From assembly GCF_023078275.1 (NCBI RefSeq), contig NC_062973.1, positions 4,742,926 to 4,806,925 on the forward strand: a stretch of 64,000 nucleotides of DNA, in the 5' to 3' direction. How positions within the stretch are numbered: position 1 is the stretch's first letter; each line of letters begins with the position of its first letter. Below are positions 1 to 11,638 of the stretch, in pieces. The notes under the pieces are model-generated. The model saw only the letters and a list, made by a program, of their open reading frames with translations, did no database searches and was not told where the DNA came from. A program made the position numbers and the translations under genes. The stretch is from Leguminivora glycinivorella. Lineage: Eukaryota; Arthropoda; Insecta; Lepidoptera; Tortricidae.

Positions 1-167
1 GCGGCTTCGCTCGCGTTAGAAAGAGACAAAAAGTGGCCTATGTCACTCTCCATCCCTTCAACTATCTCCACCTAAAAAAATCACGTCAATTCGTCGCTCC
101 GTTTTGCCGTGAAACACGGACAAACAAACAGACACACACACTTTCCCATTTATAATATTAGTATGGA
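1..167 (-). mobile_element. Small non-autonomous Helitron, cut by window start
   Basis: Read on the minus strand it starts TCCATACTAATATTATAAAT and runs through a CA/GT-rich tract to the GC hairpin (CGCGAGCGAAGCCGC). The terminal CTAG lies outside the window. Same family as the copies at 1087, 10883, 11639, 48173, 50276 and 63129. It contains no coding capacity. Helitron assignment follows from TC 5' end, 3' hairpin and CTAG seen in the complete copies. Confidence 0.8.
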
Positions 168-243
168 TGTATAAGTACAAACATCCATACGCCAAACATA
201 TATAATAAACAAGTGCCGATCATGTATTTACTTAGTAGTAACA

Positions 244-352
244 AAGAGGATCGAGTATACCTACACATAATTTACTAAGGCTAAAAACTTTTGAACCTCG
301 TTTTTCACAAATTGGTAATTATTCTTAACTTGATAATTATGTATAAATATTA
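244..352 (+). repeat. Fragment of the 29.4-30.8 kb inverted-repeat element
   Basis: The sequence matches the left arm at 29403-29560 (shared CAAAGAG.ATCGAGTAT and AAAACTTTTGAACCTC segments) with substitutions and deletions. It ends where the SINE at 353 begins. Confidence 0.55.
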
Positions 353-541
353 AACATCGTGAGGAAACCGGACTAATTCCAATAAGGTCTAGTTTACCCT
401 TCGGGTTGGAAGGTCAGATGGCAGTCGCTTTCGTAAAAACTAGTGCCTACGCCAAATCTTGGAATTATAGTTGTCAAAGCGGACCCCAGGCTCTCATGAA
501 CCGTGCCAAATGCCGGGATAACGCAAGGAGGATGATGATGA
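353..541 (+). mobile_element. tRNA-derived SINE, 5'-truncated (GATGAT-tailed family)
   Basis: Body segments ACATCGTGAGGAAACCGGAC, GGAAGGTCAGATGGCAGTCG and GCCGGGATAACGCAAGGAGG followed by a GATGATGATG tail. The tRNA-like head with its A and B boxes is missing here but partly present in the copy at 35932. Other copies: 13469, 13846, 16247, 34257, 59588. No protein function; the 69-codon frame across it is accidental. Confidence 0.75.
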
Positions 542-1086
542 ATTATATACAGCGCGTAAACCTAATAAGGGCGATAAATGAAACCAGGCATATAATTCAA
601 TATTGTTATCATTAATTAAGAGGTGTTTTTGAGTTACTTTTAATTTTCACCCCATAATGAATTTTTGAAAAATTTCCCAGCAGCAATGTACTGTAAACGT
701 GGTTGCGATGACAATCAATGACAACTGTCAACGAGCGGTTAACGCGAGTGTGTTTGCATTACGTTGCGGGCCGAATTATTTTGTATGGATAAAAAAATAT
801 TTCAATTTTAAGTAAAAGTTATCTAATTCCATTTTTTATGTCCTATACTCACCACCGTTAAGAGGTTCGCCCGTATTAGGTTTACACCCTGTATAAAAAT
901 TGACAAATGTGAAAATCCTTAGAGAAGGCCTTCTACAGACGAGCTGATGATGAAGCTAAATAGTTTTATTATGGATGACATTCTGTATGAGTCGGCAGCC
1001 TTAAACTACTGGCATTGTGATAAGGATAAACTTGAACTTGTAATAATCGCACTACGCTACGTAGGTAATAATAGAATTATATAATA

Positions 1087-1265
1087 CTAGCTTTTGCCCG
1101 CGGCTTCGCTCAAGATAGAAAGAGACAAAAGGTAGCCTATGTCACTCTCGATCCCTTCAACTATCTCCGCTTAAAAAATCACGTCAATTTGTCGCTCCAT
1201 TTTGCCGTGAAAGTCGGACAAACAAACAGACACACACACTTTCCCATTTATAATATTAGTATGGA
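1087..1265 (-). mobile_element. Small non-autonomous Helitron
   Basis: Complete copy of 179 bp on the minus strand. 5' TCCATACTAATATTATAAAT at 1265, 3' CTAG at 1087-1090 preceded by the GC hairpin, flanked A|element|T on its own strand as expected for Helitrons. Confidence 0.82.
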
Positions 1266-1339
1266 TAGATTAACATAAACTGACATAAAGTATGAAATAA
1301 AGTAGTGAATCAAAATGTTTATTGCATTTGGAATTAATG

Positions 1340-1450
1340 GCGTATAACTATGTAGGTATTTATTACACTAACCTCCGACGTTTCAAAGACGGCGTCGTCC
1401 GTGTGGCCACAGAGTCTGCTCCGACAAATAGTTATACGCGATTAAATCCC
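1340..1450 (-). repeat. Possible Penelope-like 3' region fragment
   Basis: Contains CTCCGACGTTTCAAAGACGG (a GAAACGT-type motif on the minus strand) and a TATACGCGATTAAATCC segment. I recall this pair from 3' ends of lepidopteran Penelope-like elements, but no coding part is attached, so the call is weak. Confidence 0.3.
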
Positions 1451-2033
1451 GTTAGCAATTTTAATTGTCTGTTAAAATAGTGAAAGTTTAAATCAGTAAA
1501 AATTTTGATACGTACATATGTAGATTTATTTATTTATTTATCGTATGGCTTTTACACACTGGTTAAAACTTATTATATGTAGTTACATTAAATTAAACAC
1601 TATTTAAAATTTACAGTTCTGCAGATAAAAACTCGCATTATTTGTTAAGTTTTTGAAATCTTCCGCGGGCCCGTTGTACTTGGTGATGGGGCACTCGAAC
1701 ACTATGAACACTTGATAACATAACACTTGGATAATAAGAAATTTCTTTATTTCTTATTTATTTATTTATAAATTCCTTAAAATTAACACTAACAGACATG
1801 GTAATAGGAGGGTAACTTTTAGAGACTCATACAATAGGGTACACACTTATGGTCTTATGATTGATTAATGATCAGTAGCTAATGGAACTTGGAGTCGTGT
1901 TAGCTTCCAGGTATGGGCTACTAATCGGGAATTGCGATTCCGTGCTGTAAAACATGTCCAGATTGCTGTCACTGGCCAGTATTTCATTTAGAAGAGTTAA
2001 TGCATGGTGTAGCGGAGAGTGTGATAGGGCATA

Positions 2034-2384
2034 TACAGAGTGGGGCCTGTAACAAAGGCGAAGAATTGAACTGTAGGCTATTCTCCTTATACTGATCAAC
2101 ATTTGTTCAGTGACTTTTAAAAATTATGAAGTCTTTAAATTTTTAATTTTTCATAAAAAATAAATATTAGCTTCAATGTACGCCATTATTATTGTCATTG
2201 ACGTTGTCTGTCACACTTTAGACTTAACAGAATTCGCAATACATTACCTCTTAGAAAAAACTTTCAAGGGTGATAAAAATCAAAATACAAGTTATTTTTA
2301 AAAGTCGCCGAACAAATGTTGATCAGTATAAGGAGAATAGCCTAGAGTTCAATTCTTCGCCTTTGTTACAGGCCCCACTCTGTA
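2034..2384. mobile_element. Inverted-repeat (foldback) element, 351 bp
   Basis: Arms of about 90 bp at 2034-2125 and 2288-2384 are near-perfect inverted copies (outer end TACAGAGTGGGGCCTGTAAC). The A+T-rich loop holds no gene. The two short frames across it are products of the repeat. Confidence 0.75.
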
Positions 2385-2464
2385 TAAATATGTACCCACT
2401 TAGAAACCTGCTAGCTACCTATTTTTTACGTCTCCTAAAATTTAATCATTTTATTACATTACTA

Positions 2465-2515
2465 ACCGACTTTTAAAAAGGAGGTTCTGAATTCGTCGGG
2501 ATATTTTTAGCCAAA
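2465..2515 (+). repeat. Terminal fragment of an AACCGAC-type repeat
   Basis: AACCGACTTTTAAAAAGGAG followed by GTTCTGAATTCGTCGG resembles the start of a common lepidopteran repeat and is related in layout to the end of the element at 54647. Confidence 0.35.
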
Positions 2516-2813
2516 ACGAGTGAGACCATCCTTCATTACTTCCACAATCGAATTTGACGTCTATTCAAATGAAAAGTGGCTGAAAATTACAATCACCCTA
2601 ACAAATAAAGAATAATACATTGGTGTTTCCCGGGCTCCATATAAAACGCGCAATGACAGTGGGCTTAGACGCGAGCGTATTGTCTGTCAAACTGCCGACA
2701 GGATGACGGATAGATGGCGACGACCAATGATTCTCAGCTAGGGTTCCGTGGGAAGGACTTTTAATAAGAAGTACATTATAAAATTGCAAACGGGACTTAA
2801 ATCGCGTATTACT

Positions 2814-2950
2814 ATGTACATACATACATACATACAACATACATACAATCACGCCTGTATCCCATGAAGGGGTAGGCAGAGCACATGAACTACTCAAGTT
2901 TCAGTGCCACTCTTGGCAAATAGGGGTTGAAAGAAAACGAAATTGTGACA
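2814..2950 (-). mobile_element. SINE-like repeat with (CATA)n tail, truncated
   Basis: On the plus strand a (CATA)n tail precedes CAATCACGCCTGTATCCCAT and the AGCACATGAA...CAGTGCCACTC body. It shares these with copies at 15776, 32590, 47637 and 49660. The distal half is missing. Confidence 0.65.
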
Positions 2951-5160
2951 TATATATTATTATTGTGTATATATTACTATGTATGTGTTTAAATCAGTGT
3001 TTAGTACATTATAAGGTAAAGTTTCGGCGTTTTTGCAATAATATCGAAATTATTGGTTCAAAATTGTGTCATGTTGACATGTATTTGTGAGGAAGAGACA
3101 AAACACTATAACTAATCACTATTTTTATAAGGGGGATAGTCATTATATTGGGATTCGAATCGACTCCGGCACCTCTTATTTTGACCACAGTCATAATTTT
3201 ATAATCATTTTAATTTAGGTTATGCTTATATTATATAGTTTTGGTTAGGTTTGTTTGAGGGCAATCCTGAATAGTTAAGCGATTCTGTGAAAAAAAGTAG
3301 ATATTTAATTATCGCTAACGAAAACACGAACAACATAATGTAATTATATTTATTACCTAAACTCTTTAACTCTCTAGGGAAAAACTCGGACCTCAACAAA
3401 AACCTGGAACCCTTGTATATTAAGCACGCTTCACGCTTACCACGTTTCAGCACATCATTTCGCTCTTTTCATTCACTCCCAGCTCACTGAATGAATGAAA
3501 GATCTTTTTAATGGTCTCAAAGTAATGTTACTTGCGCTAACTTTTCATTGCCATTACGAATACGACAGAGTTCGCTTTAATTACCGAGTTTTCTTTGTCG
3601 TGAGTGCTAAATGAAAATTAAATTTGACTTTTATTAAGTGATTTCGGAATTACTGCAGATGAGAGTTAGTTTGTTGCCTTATGGCCTGATGAATACCTGT
3701 TATGGTAAACATTTATCTCTGTTACTGTAAAGAACAACATTTACCTTTATAAGGTTTATTGTACCCACTACCTATGTTTGTTATATTACAATAAATATTA
3801 CTTATAGCTAAACACTGCTAAATATTTAAAATATAGATGTTGCCTGTAACACCTGCACAAGGCTATGCCTGAATCGCAGGATGTCACTTTTCCTGGATTG
3901 CCATTTAAAAAGATTGTGCGCTAAAGAAAACTAAATTAACTTAATTGTATAGGTACAACTACAAACAAACCTATTCTGCAGGAGGGGGAAAAAACATTTG
4001 GTATTTCAATATTTACAGAAATATTTTTTTTTGACAATGCAACACTGATGATCAGGTTTGCGTAGATCAAATATCACTGATACCTACCTACAATACTTCC
4101 TTTTCAAAAGACTTTTCCTGACTATCGTATCTGATCCGAGGGTCGTCATTAAGCGGTGACCACTTGATCAAGTTTTGGTAATAAACTTAAAAGGCTATGC
4201 TTCAAAAAACAGTGTACCTAAGACCTACCTAAGTACCTTTTAGTTTAACATAGAACCCAACGTTATCGATCTATTGTAAATGAGCGTGAAGCCAAGAAAT
4301 TAAAAGATATCATACGATATTGACTTTATTACAGACAGACACGATCGTTCATTTCCGATCTATTTCTAATTCTTGTTCTACGAGCGAGTGATATAGTATT
4401 CGCTAAACCTCCGTCCCGTTAATGCCATATAAAACAAATCTAAACGTAAGTACCTAGTCATGTCCGCGGCCGCAGAAATATCCGACACGGGCCTATTCCC
4501 AGGCTAGGCTTAAATCTTTAAGCATAATAATCGTTTACGGTAGGAAAAATACTAAGAGCGTATTGAACAATATTAGGTAAACAAAGCTTAAATATAATTT
4601 ATGTTTCTAATTATACTTCTACCTCTAAAGGAATGGGTCGTTATATAATGTAACAACTAAAAATAAATTTTGCAACATGCATTTTTTATTTTATTTTGCA
4701 ACTGCTCTCAGTAAAATTGCCGTGTGTTTTTTTGTATTTTTTATGACACTGTTGATGAGTTGCTTATTTTGCTACCCTTTTATAAAATCACGAACCTACG
4801 TCATCATCAGTGCGTGAGTCATTTATTTTGATTTCAACCAATCAGGGCTAGGGTCTACAAAGGAACGACCTTGAAGTAGACCTTCTGTCAATGACTTTTA
4901 GCCATTTGATTTAACCCTGTTGCGACCTGTAAACTGTTTAGCTACTTTAGCGACCTGTAACTGTAAGCCGTTAGCCACAGTAATTACTCTAAACAACGTT
5001 AATTGGATTTGTCTACGGATCAAACCAGCGGACTATTCGGTCGCATGGTTGTAGATTTGAGCCTATTGTTTTTATTTTATTTAATATCCGTAAGAACATC
5101 TTTGCTGAACTAAGATATGTACATTTTAATAGATTGCTTCAAAGAATTTAATATTAAAAA
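2951..5160. other. No recognisable feature (2.2 kb)
   Basis: A+T-rich sequence with scattered homopolymers. I see no recognisable coding frame, RNA gene, tandem array or clear inverted repeat. Old unrecognised repeats cannot be excluded. Confidence 0.5.
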
Positions 5161-5164
5161 AAAA

Positions 5165-5397
5165 AATATTGGGGAACACCTTACACAGATCAACCTAGCC
5201 CCAAACTATGGGTGCTAGGCGACGATATACTTACTTATACATATAGATAAATACGTACGCATATACATAGAAAACATCCATGACTCAGGAACAAATATTT
5301 GTGCTCATCACACAAATAAATGCCTTTACCGGGATTCGAACCCGGGACCGCGGCTTAGCAGACAGGGTCACAACTCGCTAGGCCAGACCGGTCGTCA
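5165..5397 (-). mobile_element. tRNA-derived SINE (second family), near full length
   Basis: Minus-strand copy of the SINE seen complete at 36757. The B box is recognisable as GGGTTCGAATCCCGG near 5328-5345 and the body includes ACACCTTACACAGATCAACC and the GTGCTCATCACACAAATAAA block. The A-rich tail lies at the low-coordinate end. The tRNA-like head is mutated, so I do not call a tRNA gene. Confidence 0.75.
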
Positions 5398-5488
5398 ACC
5401 ACTCATTTTTAAGCAGAATAGATACTCGTATTTCTTAGCGCCTTAACATTTTCAGTATCCTAGAATAAAAATGAATAAATACCATTTT

Positions 5489-5666
5489 TAACCCCCGTTA
5501 TAAGTTTGACGTGTCTGACTGTCTGTTTGTCTGTCTGTCTGTGGCATTGTAGCTCCCGAACGGATGATCCGGTTAGTCGGGAGTGTTCTTAGCCATGTTT
5601 CATGAAAATCGGTCTACTATGACGCGGTCGGGGGTTTTTCAAAATCCTAATTTTGTGGTTAGGTTA
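5489..5666 (+). repeat. Interspersed repeat of the AACCCCCGAC family, short copy
   Basis: Shares GTTATAAGTTTGACGTGTCT, a (TCTG)n run, CTCCCGAACGGATGA and GTCGGGGGTTTTT with copies at 8573, 17036, 37367, 44156 and 50785. Complete members begin and end with inverted AACCCCCGAC, so this may be a non-autonomous element. The superfamily is unknown to me. Confidence 0.7.
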
Positions 5667-6373
5667 TAACTTCAACAGGACAACTACGAACAAGCAACTG
5701 ATCTTAATAAGATAGTAAAATCTTCATTATCATCATCATTTCAACTTCCAGTCACTCACTGGTATCTAAGCACCCATGTATTTTCTTACATTTTTTCTAA
5801 ATAACACATTTTGCGAAAACGACAGATTGAGACACAGCACATAATTATAATAAAAAATTGGAAAGCTGAAAATGTCAGAATGTCACACTAATCTATATCA
5901 GAATCCCTACTGAAAGTTATTCCAAATCGCTAAGCTCATAATTCTGATTGATTGTTATTGAAAACTAGATATTTATATAATTGTGAAGATTATTTATACC
6001 TAAATTCTCAAAATAACCGCCGTCCCGAACCCGCAAGTAATTTAATCAAAGTTGTCTGGGAGACAATGCTTTATTGAAATTGTGTCTATTGGAATGAATC
6101 ACTTTTGGGAATGTACAATTGAATAATAAATTGAATAATTGTTTACCTACTCATTGTAATAAATAATAAATACGCTTACATCATATAGGTACTACATTAC
6201 TACGAAAGATAGTGAAAATGTTATGTGGACGCCTTTTCTTCCACATAGAAACTTCCACAGTTGTATTTCATTTCATTCCATTTCATTTTTATTCAGTAAC
6301 AATATACATTGTATTCGAATGTCTATAATATAATCCTTAACAATACACTATATTACAATAAATATAATTATAT
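5667..6373. other. No recognisable feature
   Basis: A+T-rich with ATTTCATTTC-type runs near 6260-6290. No gene or repeat recognised. Confidence 0.45.
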
Positions 6374-6381
6374 TACTTACT

Positions 6382-7789
6382 TGGGTGCCCTCTATTTCGC
6401 CTATCATTAATTCGCATAATTTGAATTCGCATAACAGATTTGGCATAACATAATTGTTCATAATATTGAATAAGCATAATATTAAAAATGCATAATTCTT
6501 ATTTCGCATAACAATGAATCTGCATAATTGAAATTTGCATACTATTATTTCGTATAACTTTAATTATCCTAAAATGAATTGCCATACTTACTAACTGTAT
6601 GGAGCAAGCGATTGGATCAATCAAGAGCTGATTTTCCAATTTCGAGCGCTCGATTTTGAGTGTTTAATTTAATACTGTCTCACTTATTAAGCATGAAAAA
6701 AATAGGGGTAAGTAAGGTACAGCGGGGCAAATCTCGAGTGGTGGGCAAATATAACAGGTCAATTTCTACCATGTTTTACAATGTTTGTATTATTTAAAAA
6801 AAACTGTTTATTTTTAAGAAACATACATGCATTTTTTAACATACATCACTTAACTGCTAATCTTATATTAAAAAGATTATTTGAGTTAAGGAGTCTTTAT
6901 TTTATTTATACATTACTTATTAAGTTTTTTCGTTTTTCATAAGTGTTTTTCAGAAAATAGAGTGTCTACCAGTTATGTAGTAGGCGTGTTCAGTGGATAC
7001 ATGTAATAATGGAATAATGGAGAAATAGTGTAATCATGGAAAAAACGGATTAGTTACAATACTTACAATTGCCTTTTAGTCTAGATTTGCCCCGCTGTAC
7101 CTTACTAAAGAAATTGAAAATGGATAGTATTTAAATAATATTATTTCATCGTTCAGATTTTCGCAGATTGCACGTGCCAATACTGATACCCGAGCAAGCG
7201 GAAGATTCCAATATAGAACCGCGAGCGTAGCGAGAGGTTCAAAAAGTGTAATCTTGAGCGTCGCGAGGGTTTCAAGGCACATTAACCTTCGTACGGCACG
7301 TTAAACATTGCCACCGAGTTTGAAACACAAAATTTTTCACCACCCCAACACAAACAAAATACTGACTATAAAACATCAAACTAAATCAAATCCATCGATT
7401 TCTTCAATATTTATGATTCAAAATCATCATTTATAGGTAAAATTCTATCAGCTAGCTTAAGACATCAAGTTAAAATTTGTATGAAATTACTTTGCACTCT
7501 TGTGGATAAAATGCAATTTTGCTATCTGTTTTCGAACAGAAAAGTAAGCCGTTACCCGTTAGTGTGGTGAAAATATAATTTTCTTGTATGCCATTTAAAC
7601 ATTCTACGAAACAAAGTTATGCTTATTATACTTATACCAATTCATCGTTATAACAATTTACATTATGCGCATTAACATTATACGAAATCTGTTATGCGAA
7701 ATAATGATATGCGTATTAAACGTTATGCGTAATAAACGGTATGCCAATTCATATTAGGAGTATTCAGTTATGCGAATTAATATAGACCC
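6382..7789. mobile_element. 1.4-kb candidate DNA transposon with GCATAA subterminal repeats
   Basis: Flanked by the 8-bp direct repeat TACTTACT (6374-6381 and 7790-7797). Short ends GGGT.../...ACCC. About ten GCATAA-type motifs lie at 6400-6580 and about eight inverted counterparts (TTATGCG) at 7660-7780. An 8-bp duplication suggests a hAT-like cut-and-paste element, but the terminal repeats are imperfect. No transposase is visible. A smaller element is nested at 6711. Confidence 0.55.
6711..7106. mobile_element. Nested 396-bp element with 24-bp perfect TIR
   Basis: The ends AGTAAGGTACAGCGGGGCAA (plus ATCT) and its exact reverse complement enclose A+T-rich DNA. A TAA duplication is possible (6708-6711, 7106-7108). 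The GCCCCGCTTTACCTTA string near 26437 is a probable fragment of a relative. Confidence 0.65.
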
Positions 7790-7830
7790 TACTTACTTAC
7801 TACTAAATTACATTAAACAAGCTACTATTC

Positions 7831-8019
7831 ATAAAACGGATTGTGAGGGAGGCGATCGAAATTAAAAAATATCCTAAAAACTTTAACAGGGAAGACGGGT
7901 ATAGATTATCGCCAACATGGGGACCAGTGATTCAAATGTTCAAACCAAAAGATCTATCTTCGGACCAGTGCGCGGATGTTGTGAGTGCTGTGTGTCGTGC
8001 GGTGGGAAATAAACAATAA
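7831..8019 (+). pseudogene. Penelope-like element, GIY-YIG C-terminal coding fragment
   Basis: An open stretch of 62 codons, from a stop at 7804 to TAA at 8017-8019, translates to a segment with IVREAIEIKKYPKNFNREDG near its start, then GYRLSPTWGPVIQMF. I recognise this as the C-terminal end of the GIY-YIG endonuclease half of Penelope-like retroelements, where it follows the reverse transcriptase and helps integration. The upstream reverse transcriptase, linker and the catalytic GIY-YIG part are absent, so this is a 5'-truncated copy. There is no proper start codon. The characteristic 3' non-coding tail follows directly. Family membership is fairly sure; activity is excluded. Confidence 0.75.
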
Positions 8020-8228
8020 CTAAAAGCGGGTAGATTATATTTATTTGTCTACCCCGAACATTTATATAAATTAATATCGGGTAGTTTTGTGTTGTTTACA
8101 TCTCCGGTGACACTTTGCTGGGACGTCAGTCTTCCGCGACCACGGCCAGTGCAACCTGGCCGAAACGTTGGGAAAAAAGGTAAAAATAATGTTAATTAAT
8201 CGCGTTCGACCTGTGTGTGACTTTAAAT
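8020..8228 (+). repeat. Penelope-like element 3' non-coding tail
   Basis: Holds AACCTGGCCGAAACGTTGGG and GTTAATTAATCGCGTTCGAC. The same tail recurs at 13535, 27199 and 39805. Here it stops before the CGCGAGAACTTAAAGTGTTA terminus found in the other copies. Confidence 0.75.
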
Positions 8229-8572
8229 ATATTCATAAAAATTTGGTTTTAACTATGTCATAACATTATTATATTTATACAATTATTGAGATCATTTAAA
8301 CAAATAACAAACAATGATTTATTGAATATAAGGAAATATAGTTACTCATCTTTATCATTAATGAAGTCTATCACAGAATAGTAACACTTTTTTATAAGAA
8401 ACTCTTCCAGTCTTGCATTGAAAACGTGGTTATTGGTAATAGTTTTATATTCCAACGGCAGTCTATTGAAAAAAAAACTTAGTGTTTTAATGTATAGAAT
8501 TGAATATTTCTACGACAACTAAGGTACCCTATTTAGTAGTTAGTAAACACTTTAGTGCATAAAACAAAATAA

Positions 8573-8832
8573 AACCTAACCACAAAATTAAAATAAAAAA
8601 TAAAAACCCCGACCGCGACAAAGTAGACCGATTTTCATGAAACATGGCTAGAACACTCCGGACTAACTCAGCTTTCAAAAAAAAAAAATCTAAATAGGTT
8701 CATCCGTTCGGGAGCTACGATGCCACAGACAGACACACACAGAGACAGACAGACAAACAGACAGAGAGACAGATAGACAGACAGACACGTCAAACTTATA
8801 ACACCCCTTCGTTTTTGCGTCGGGGGTTAAAA
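8573..8832 (-). repeat. Interspersed repeat of the AACCCCCGAC family
   Basis: Minus-strand copy: CCTAACCACAAAATTAAAAT at one end, GCGTCGGGGGTTAAAAA at the other, with an (ACAG)n tract between. The 70-codon frame across it is an artefact of the tract. Confidence 0.75.
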
Positions 8833-8839
8833 ATACAAA

Positions 8840-9270
8840 GAATACTATATTTGTGTACACAGGCGAACTTATTTCTGAGAGAGAGGCATCAGAAGACAAC
8901 ATGCTTTGCGCTTAACACTTTCCCAAAAAAGAACCCGCCAGGTGGGCACTCGTGAACTTTTCTCAGATGTCGAAGAACCCGCTAGGCGGGTTCTCGCCAT
9001 ACAAGCGGACGGTTGTAAATTACGACCGGTTTCTGACGTAATGCGTAATGAAAATGTTGCATCAACACTGCCAACAGTCTCCTAGCTACGGTGGCTGACA
9101 GGGTAGATGGGGCCGTCTGTCAGTACTGGAGTAGCCTACATGCTCACAATAATGTTCCAAGTTAGTCAATAGGTATAAAATATAAAATAATAATATTTTT
9201 TATAAGACATCAAAAATTATAAACTAATAAGTTATAAAAAATGTAAATTAACCTAAATCTAAATATAGCC
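8840..9270. other. No recognisable feature
   Basis: Contains a small imperfect direct repeat, GAACCCGC.AGG.GGG at about 8931 and 8985, but no gene. Confidence 0.4.
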
Positions 9271-9274
9271 TAAA

Positions 9275-9566
9275 ATAAAAATTCCCCCTTCGGCAATGTT
9301 CCGTAGATACTAGCAGCATTACCTCGCTGAATCGCAACACTTATGCGCTGAGCGAGGAAGCTGCCAGCTCTACGGTCCCCAGTGGCATCAATATTTTTTT
9401 TAGACAGCGCCCCGTGAAGTTTCTTGGCACTTGGACCCCACGGACCAAGAGTTTCAACGCCAAAAGCAACAAAAGTGTACTCTTGGCCCAGACCGCTATA
9501 CCTATTTTGCTCTTTTTCGACGCTCAGCCGCATCCGCTGCCGCACCCGGTAAGATAATATAAAATT
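9275..9566 (-). pseudogene. LINE-type ORF C-terminal fragment
   Basis: The minus-strand frame encodes FVAFGVETLGPWGPSAKKLH, then NIDATGDRRAGSFLAQRISV and AIQRGNAASIYGTLP. I recognise this block from C-terminal parts of invertebrate retroelement proteins downstream of the reverse transcriptase, but cannot name the clade from this piece. The frame is open upstream of the first GTG/ATG (SYRVRQRMR), so the true start lies elsewhere and is missing. No reverse transcriptase motif is nearby. It is a stranded fragment with no host function. Confidence 0.55.
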
Positions 9567-10190
9567 GTCACTAACATAGGTTAATAATAGCAGTAAGTAA
9601 GTTACTTTATACAGTATGGAAATTTATTTCTGAATTAAATGATATTTAATTTAATTAATTAAGTTTTAATCTGGTATTGAATGTGTTAAAGCATAAGCCA
9701 CATATGTCTAACCCTAATACACTAACACCAGACCAAGTACGTTGCTTGCATAAGGATTTCTTTAACTTAATCCTTATTTATGACCTTGGCTTTAAACCAC
9801 CCTTCGAAACCCCGACCCTCATCACGCGGACAAGACAACTTCTAAATAATATTTTGTATATCCGTTACAGGAATAGCGGTGAAACGGGATGATTGACGGG
9901 ATACGCGGTAAAAATTAGCTGGCTGAGTTTTTAAATTACTCTTTGTTATTTATATTAAAATTCAAAAATTACGCTTGAGCGACTTCATATAATATTAAAT
10001 AGTGACGTAACTATTTTCTATCAAGATTCGACAGTGGACTAATGATGTTTCTGAGTCCAGTGCTTGGGCTCGTGGTGATGGGACCACGGTTGGGTATGGA
10101 CAGATTGTAGCAAATTATTTGAAAATTTGCCACGTCAATTTTTCACGTCTGTATTGCATTCTGAAAGGTGGGGCAAAATAGTTACCGAGA
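9567..10190. other. No recognisable feature
   Basis: A 71-codon frame at 9677-9892 has no recognisable motif. The remainder is A+T-rich. Confidence 0.4.
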
Positions 10191-10194
10191 TGGA

Positions 10195-10345
10195 TCCACG
10201 GCGAATGATGTAGGTTGGGCTGCAGGCAGACCGAAAAAAATTATCTGAATTGGCGGGAAAGTGGAATAGATAGGGTTAAGTGAAGGAAAAAAAGGGAGGC
10301 CTTTGCTTAGAGTAGTGGGATACTAATAATACAGGCTAATAAAAA
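10195..10345 (+). pseudogene. Degenerate RTE LINE 3' tail
   Basis: GGGAGGCCTTTGCTTAGAGTAGTGGGATAC corresponds in part to the RTE terminus AGGAGGCCTTTGCCCAGCAG seen intact at about 63003. Upstream a broken frame reads GWAAGRPKKI, like the basic C-terminus of RTE proteins. Several stops are present. Confidence 0.55.
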
Positions 10346-10880
10346 AATCTTCGTCCACTGATGATGATGATCACTCAGCCAGCTGCGTGGCCTAAACATG
10401 GTACTCGACTGAAAAGCTCTGTATTATATCACGATTGTATAATAGTTTTATTCCGTCTTAGTAAACTAAACTAATATTAAAACAGCTCGGTAAGTAGTCG
10501 TAAAATGGAACGTATACTTTTTACGCACTAGTTCGTAAAATACAACTTCTCGCACGCTAAACAGCCAAAAAACGAGCACTCTAAAAAATACTGTTTCAAA
10601 AACACTAAAAAAATAGCAAAATGTTTAATGTAATCTCCATTCAAGTTAAATTGCAGTGTTTTAATGCTTGCCAGCGTCTTATTAAAAATTCCTTAATAAT
10701 TACGCACTGTCCTCGCGGCGCTAAAGAGTTCGTAATTGCAGAGTATTTTTAATTAAGGCTATTAGCAGGAGATCTCTCGAAATAATCATGAGGAGAGACA
10801 ATAAATTCTAGAGAATTAGGGTTCTGGCTTAGGGTTTTGAAGACATTTAGAGAAAAGCAAAACATTGCAATTTTATTGAA
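10346..10880. other. No recognisable feature
   Basis: Moderately A+T-rich with no repeated motif or coding frame that I recognise. Confidence 0.4.
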
Positions 10881-10882
10881 AA

Positions 10883-11096
10883 CTAGCTTAGCTTTTGCTT
10901 CGCTCGCGTTACATTGCAAAATGCTCCATAAAAACTTCCAGAAAGAGACAAAAAGTAGCCTATGTCACTCTCCATTCCTTTACCTATCTCCTCTAAAAAA
11001 ATCACGTCAATTCGTAGCTCCGTTTTGCCGTGAAAAACGGACAAACAAACAGACACACACTTTCCTATTTATAATATTAGTAAGTATAGGTATGGA
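10883..11096 (-). mobile_element. Small Helitron, rearranged 3' end
   Basis: Same family as 1087-1265, but the 3' hairpin is damaged (AACTAGCTTAGCTTTTGCTT) and the interior holds the extra ATGCTCCATAAAAACTTCCA segment shared with 48173. It ends at 11096 with a small insertion in the ATTAGTATGGA end. Confidence 0.7.
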
Positions 11097-11450
11097 TGTG
11101 ACAATTGTAGTTCAATTTAAAACTGAAAATATTTAATAGAGATAAAACGCCTCGTACGGCCCAGCCTATTTTTTTCTTTACATACTGTCCTAAAAATAGA
11201 AAATTAACAATAAATCTGAGCCATCATTTTTCTATTATACCTAATTTTGGGGGTGGCCTAAATATTCTTGTCCCAAAAATAGGACTTTGGGCTTTGCAAG
11301 GTTCATTAACAAACGAAAGCGGCTTGCATTATACACATCTATAGCTATTAGGTAAACATTGGCTTGAATATAGTTGTGCTAAGGCCGTGTCCACACACCA
11401 TCACGTTCTTAATAAAGATGTTTCTCAGATACGCGAAAGATTGTCATATA

Positions 11451-11585
11451 AGTGCGTTTTCACATTATCCGATCCAATACCGGATGTCGGACCGATATCC
11501 CATACATCACAGGCGCCATCTTGGATTTTTTCTATTGAAATCCTTCCGACATCCGATATCGGATCGGATAGTGTGAAAACGCACT
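11451..11585. mobile_element. 135-bp MITE, copy 1
   Basis: Long terminal inverted repeats begin AGTGCGTTTTCACATTATCC and cover about 45 bp per arm around the internal CAGGCGCCATCTTGGAT. The copy at 38630 has the same length and very similar sequence. The two overlapping short frames here are artefacts. Confidence 0.85.
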
Positions 11586-11638
11586 AAAGCGGACTCCACA
11601 CCGGAGAAATAAAGGAGCTCAATTGGAAATATGAAGTA

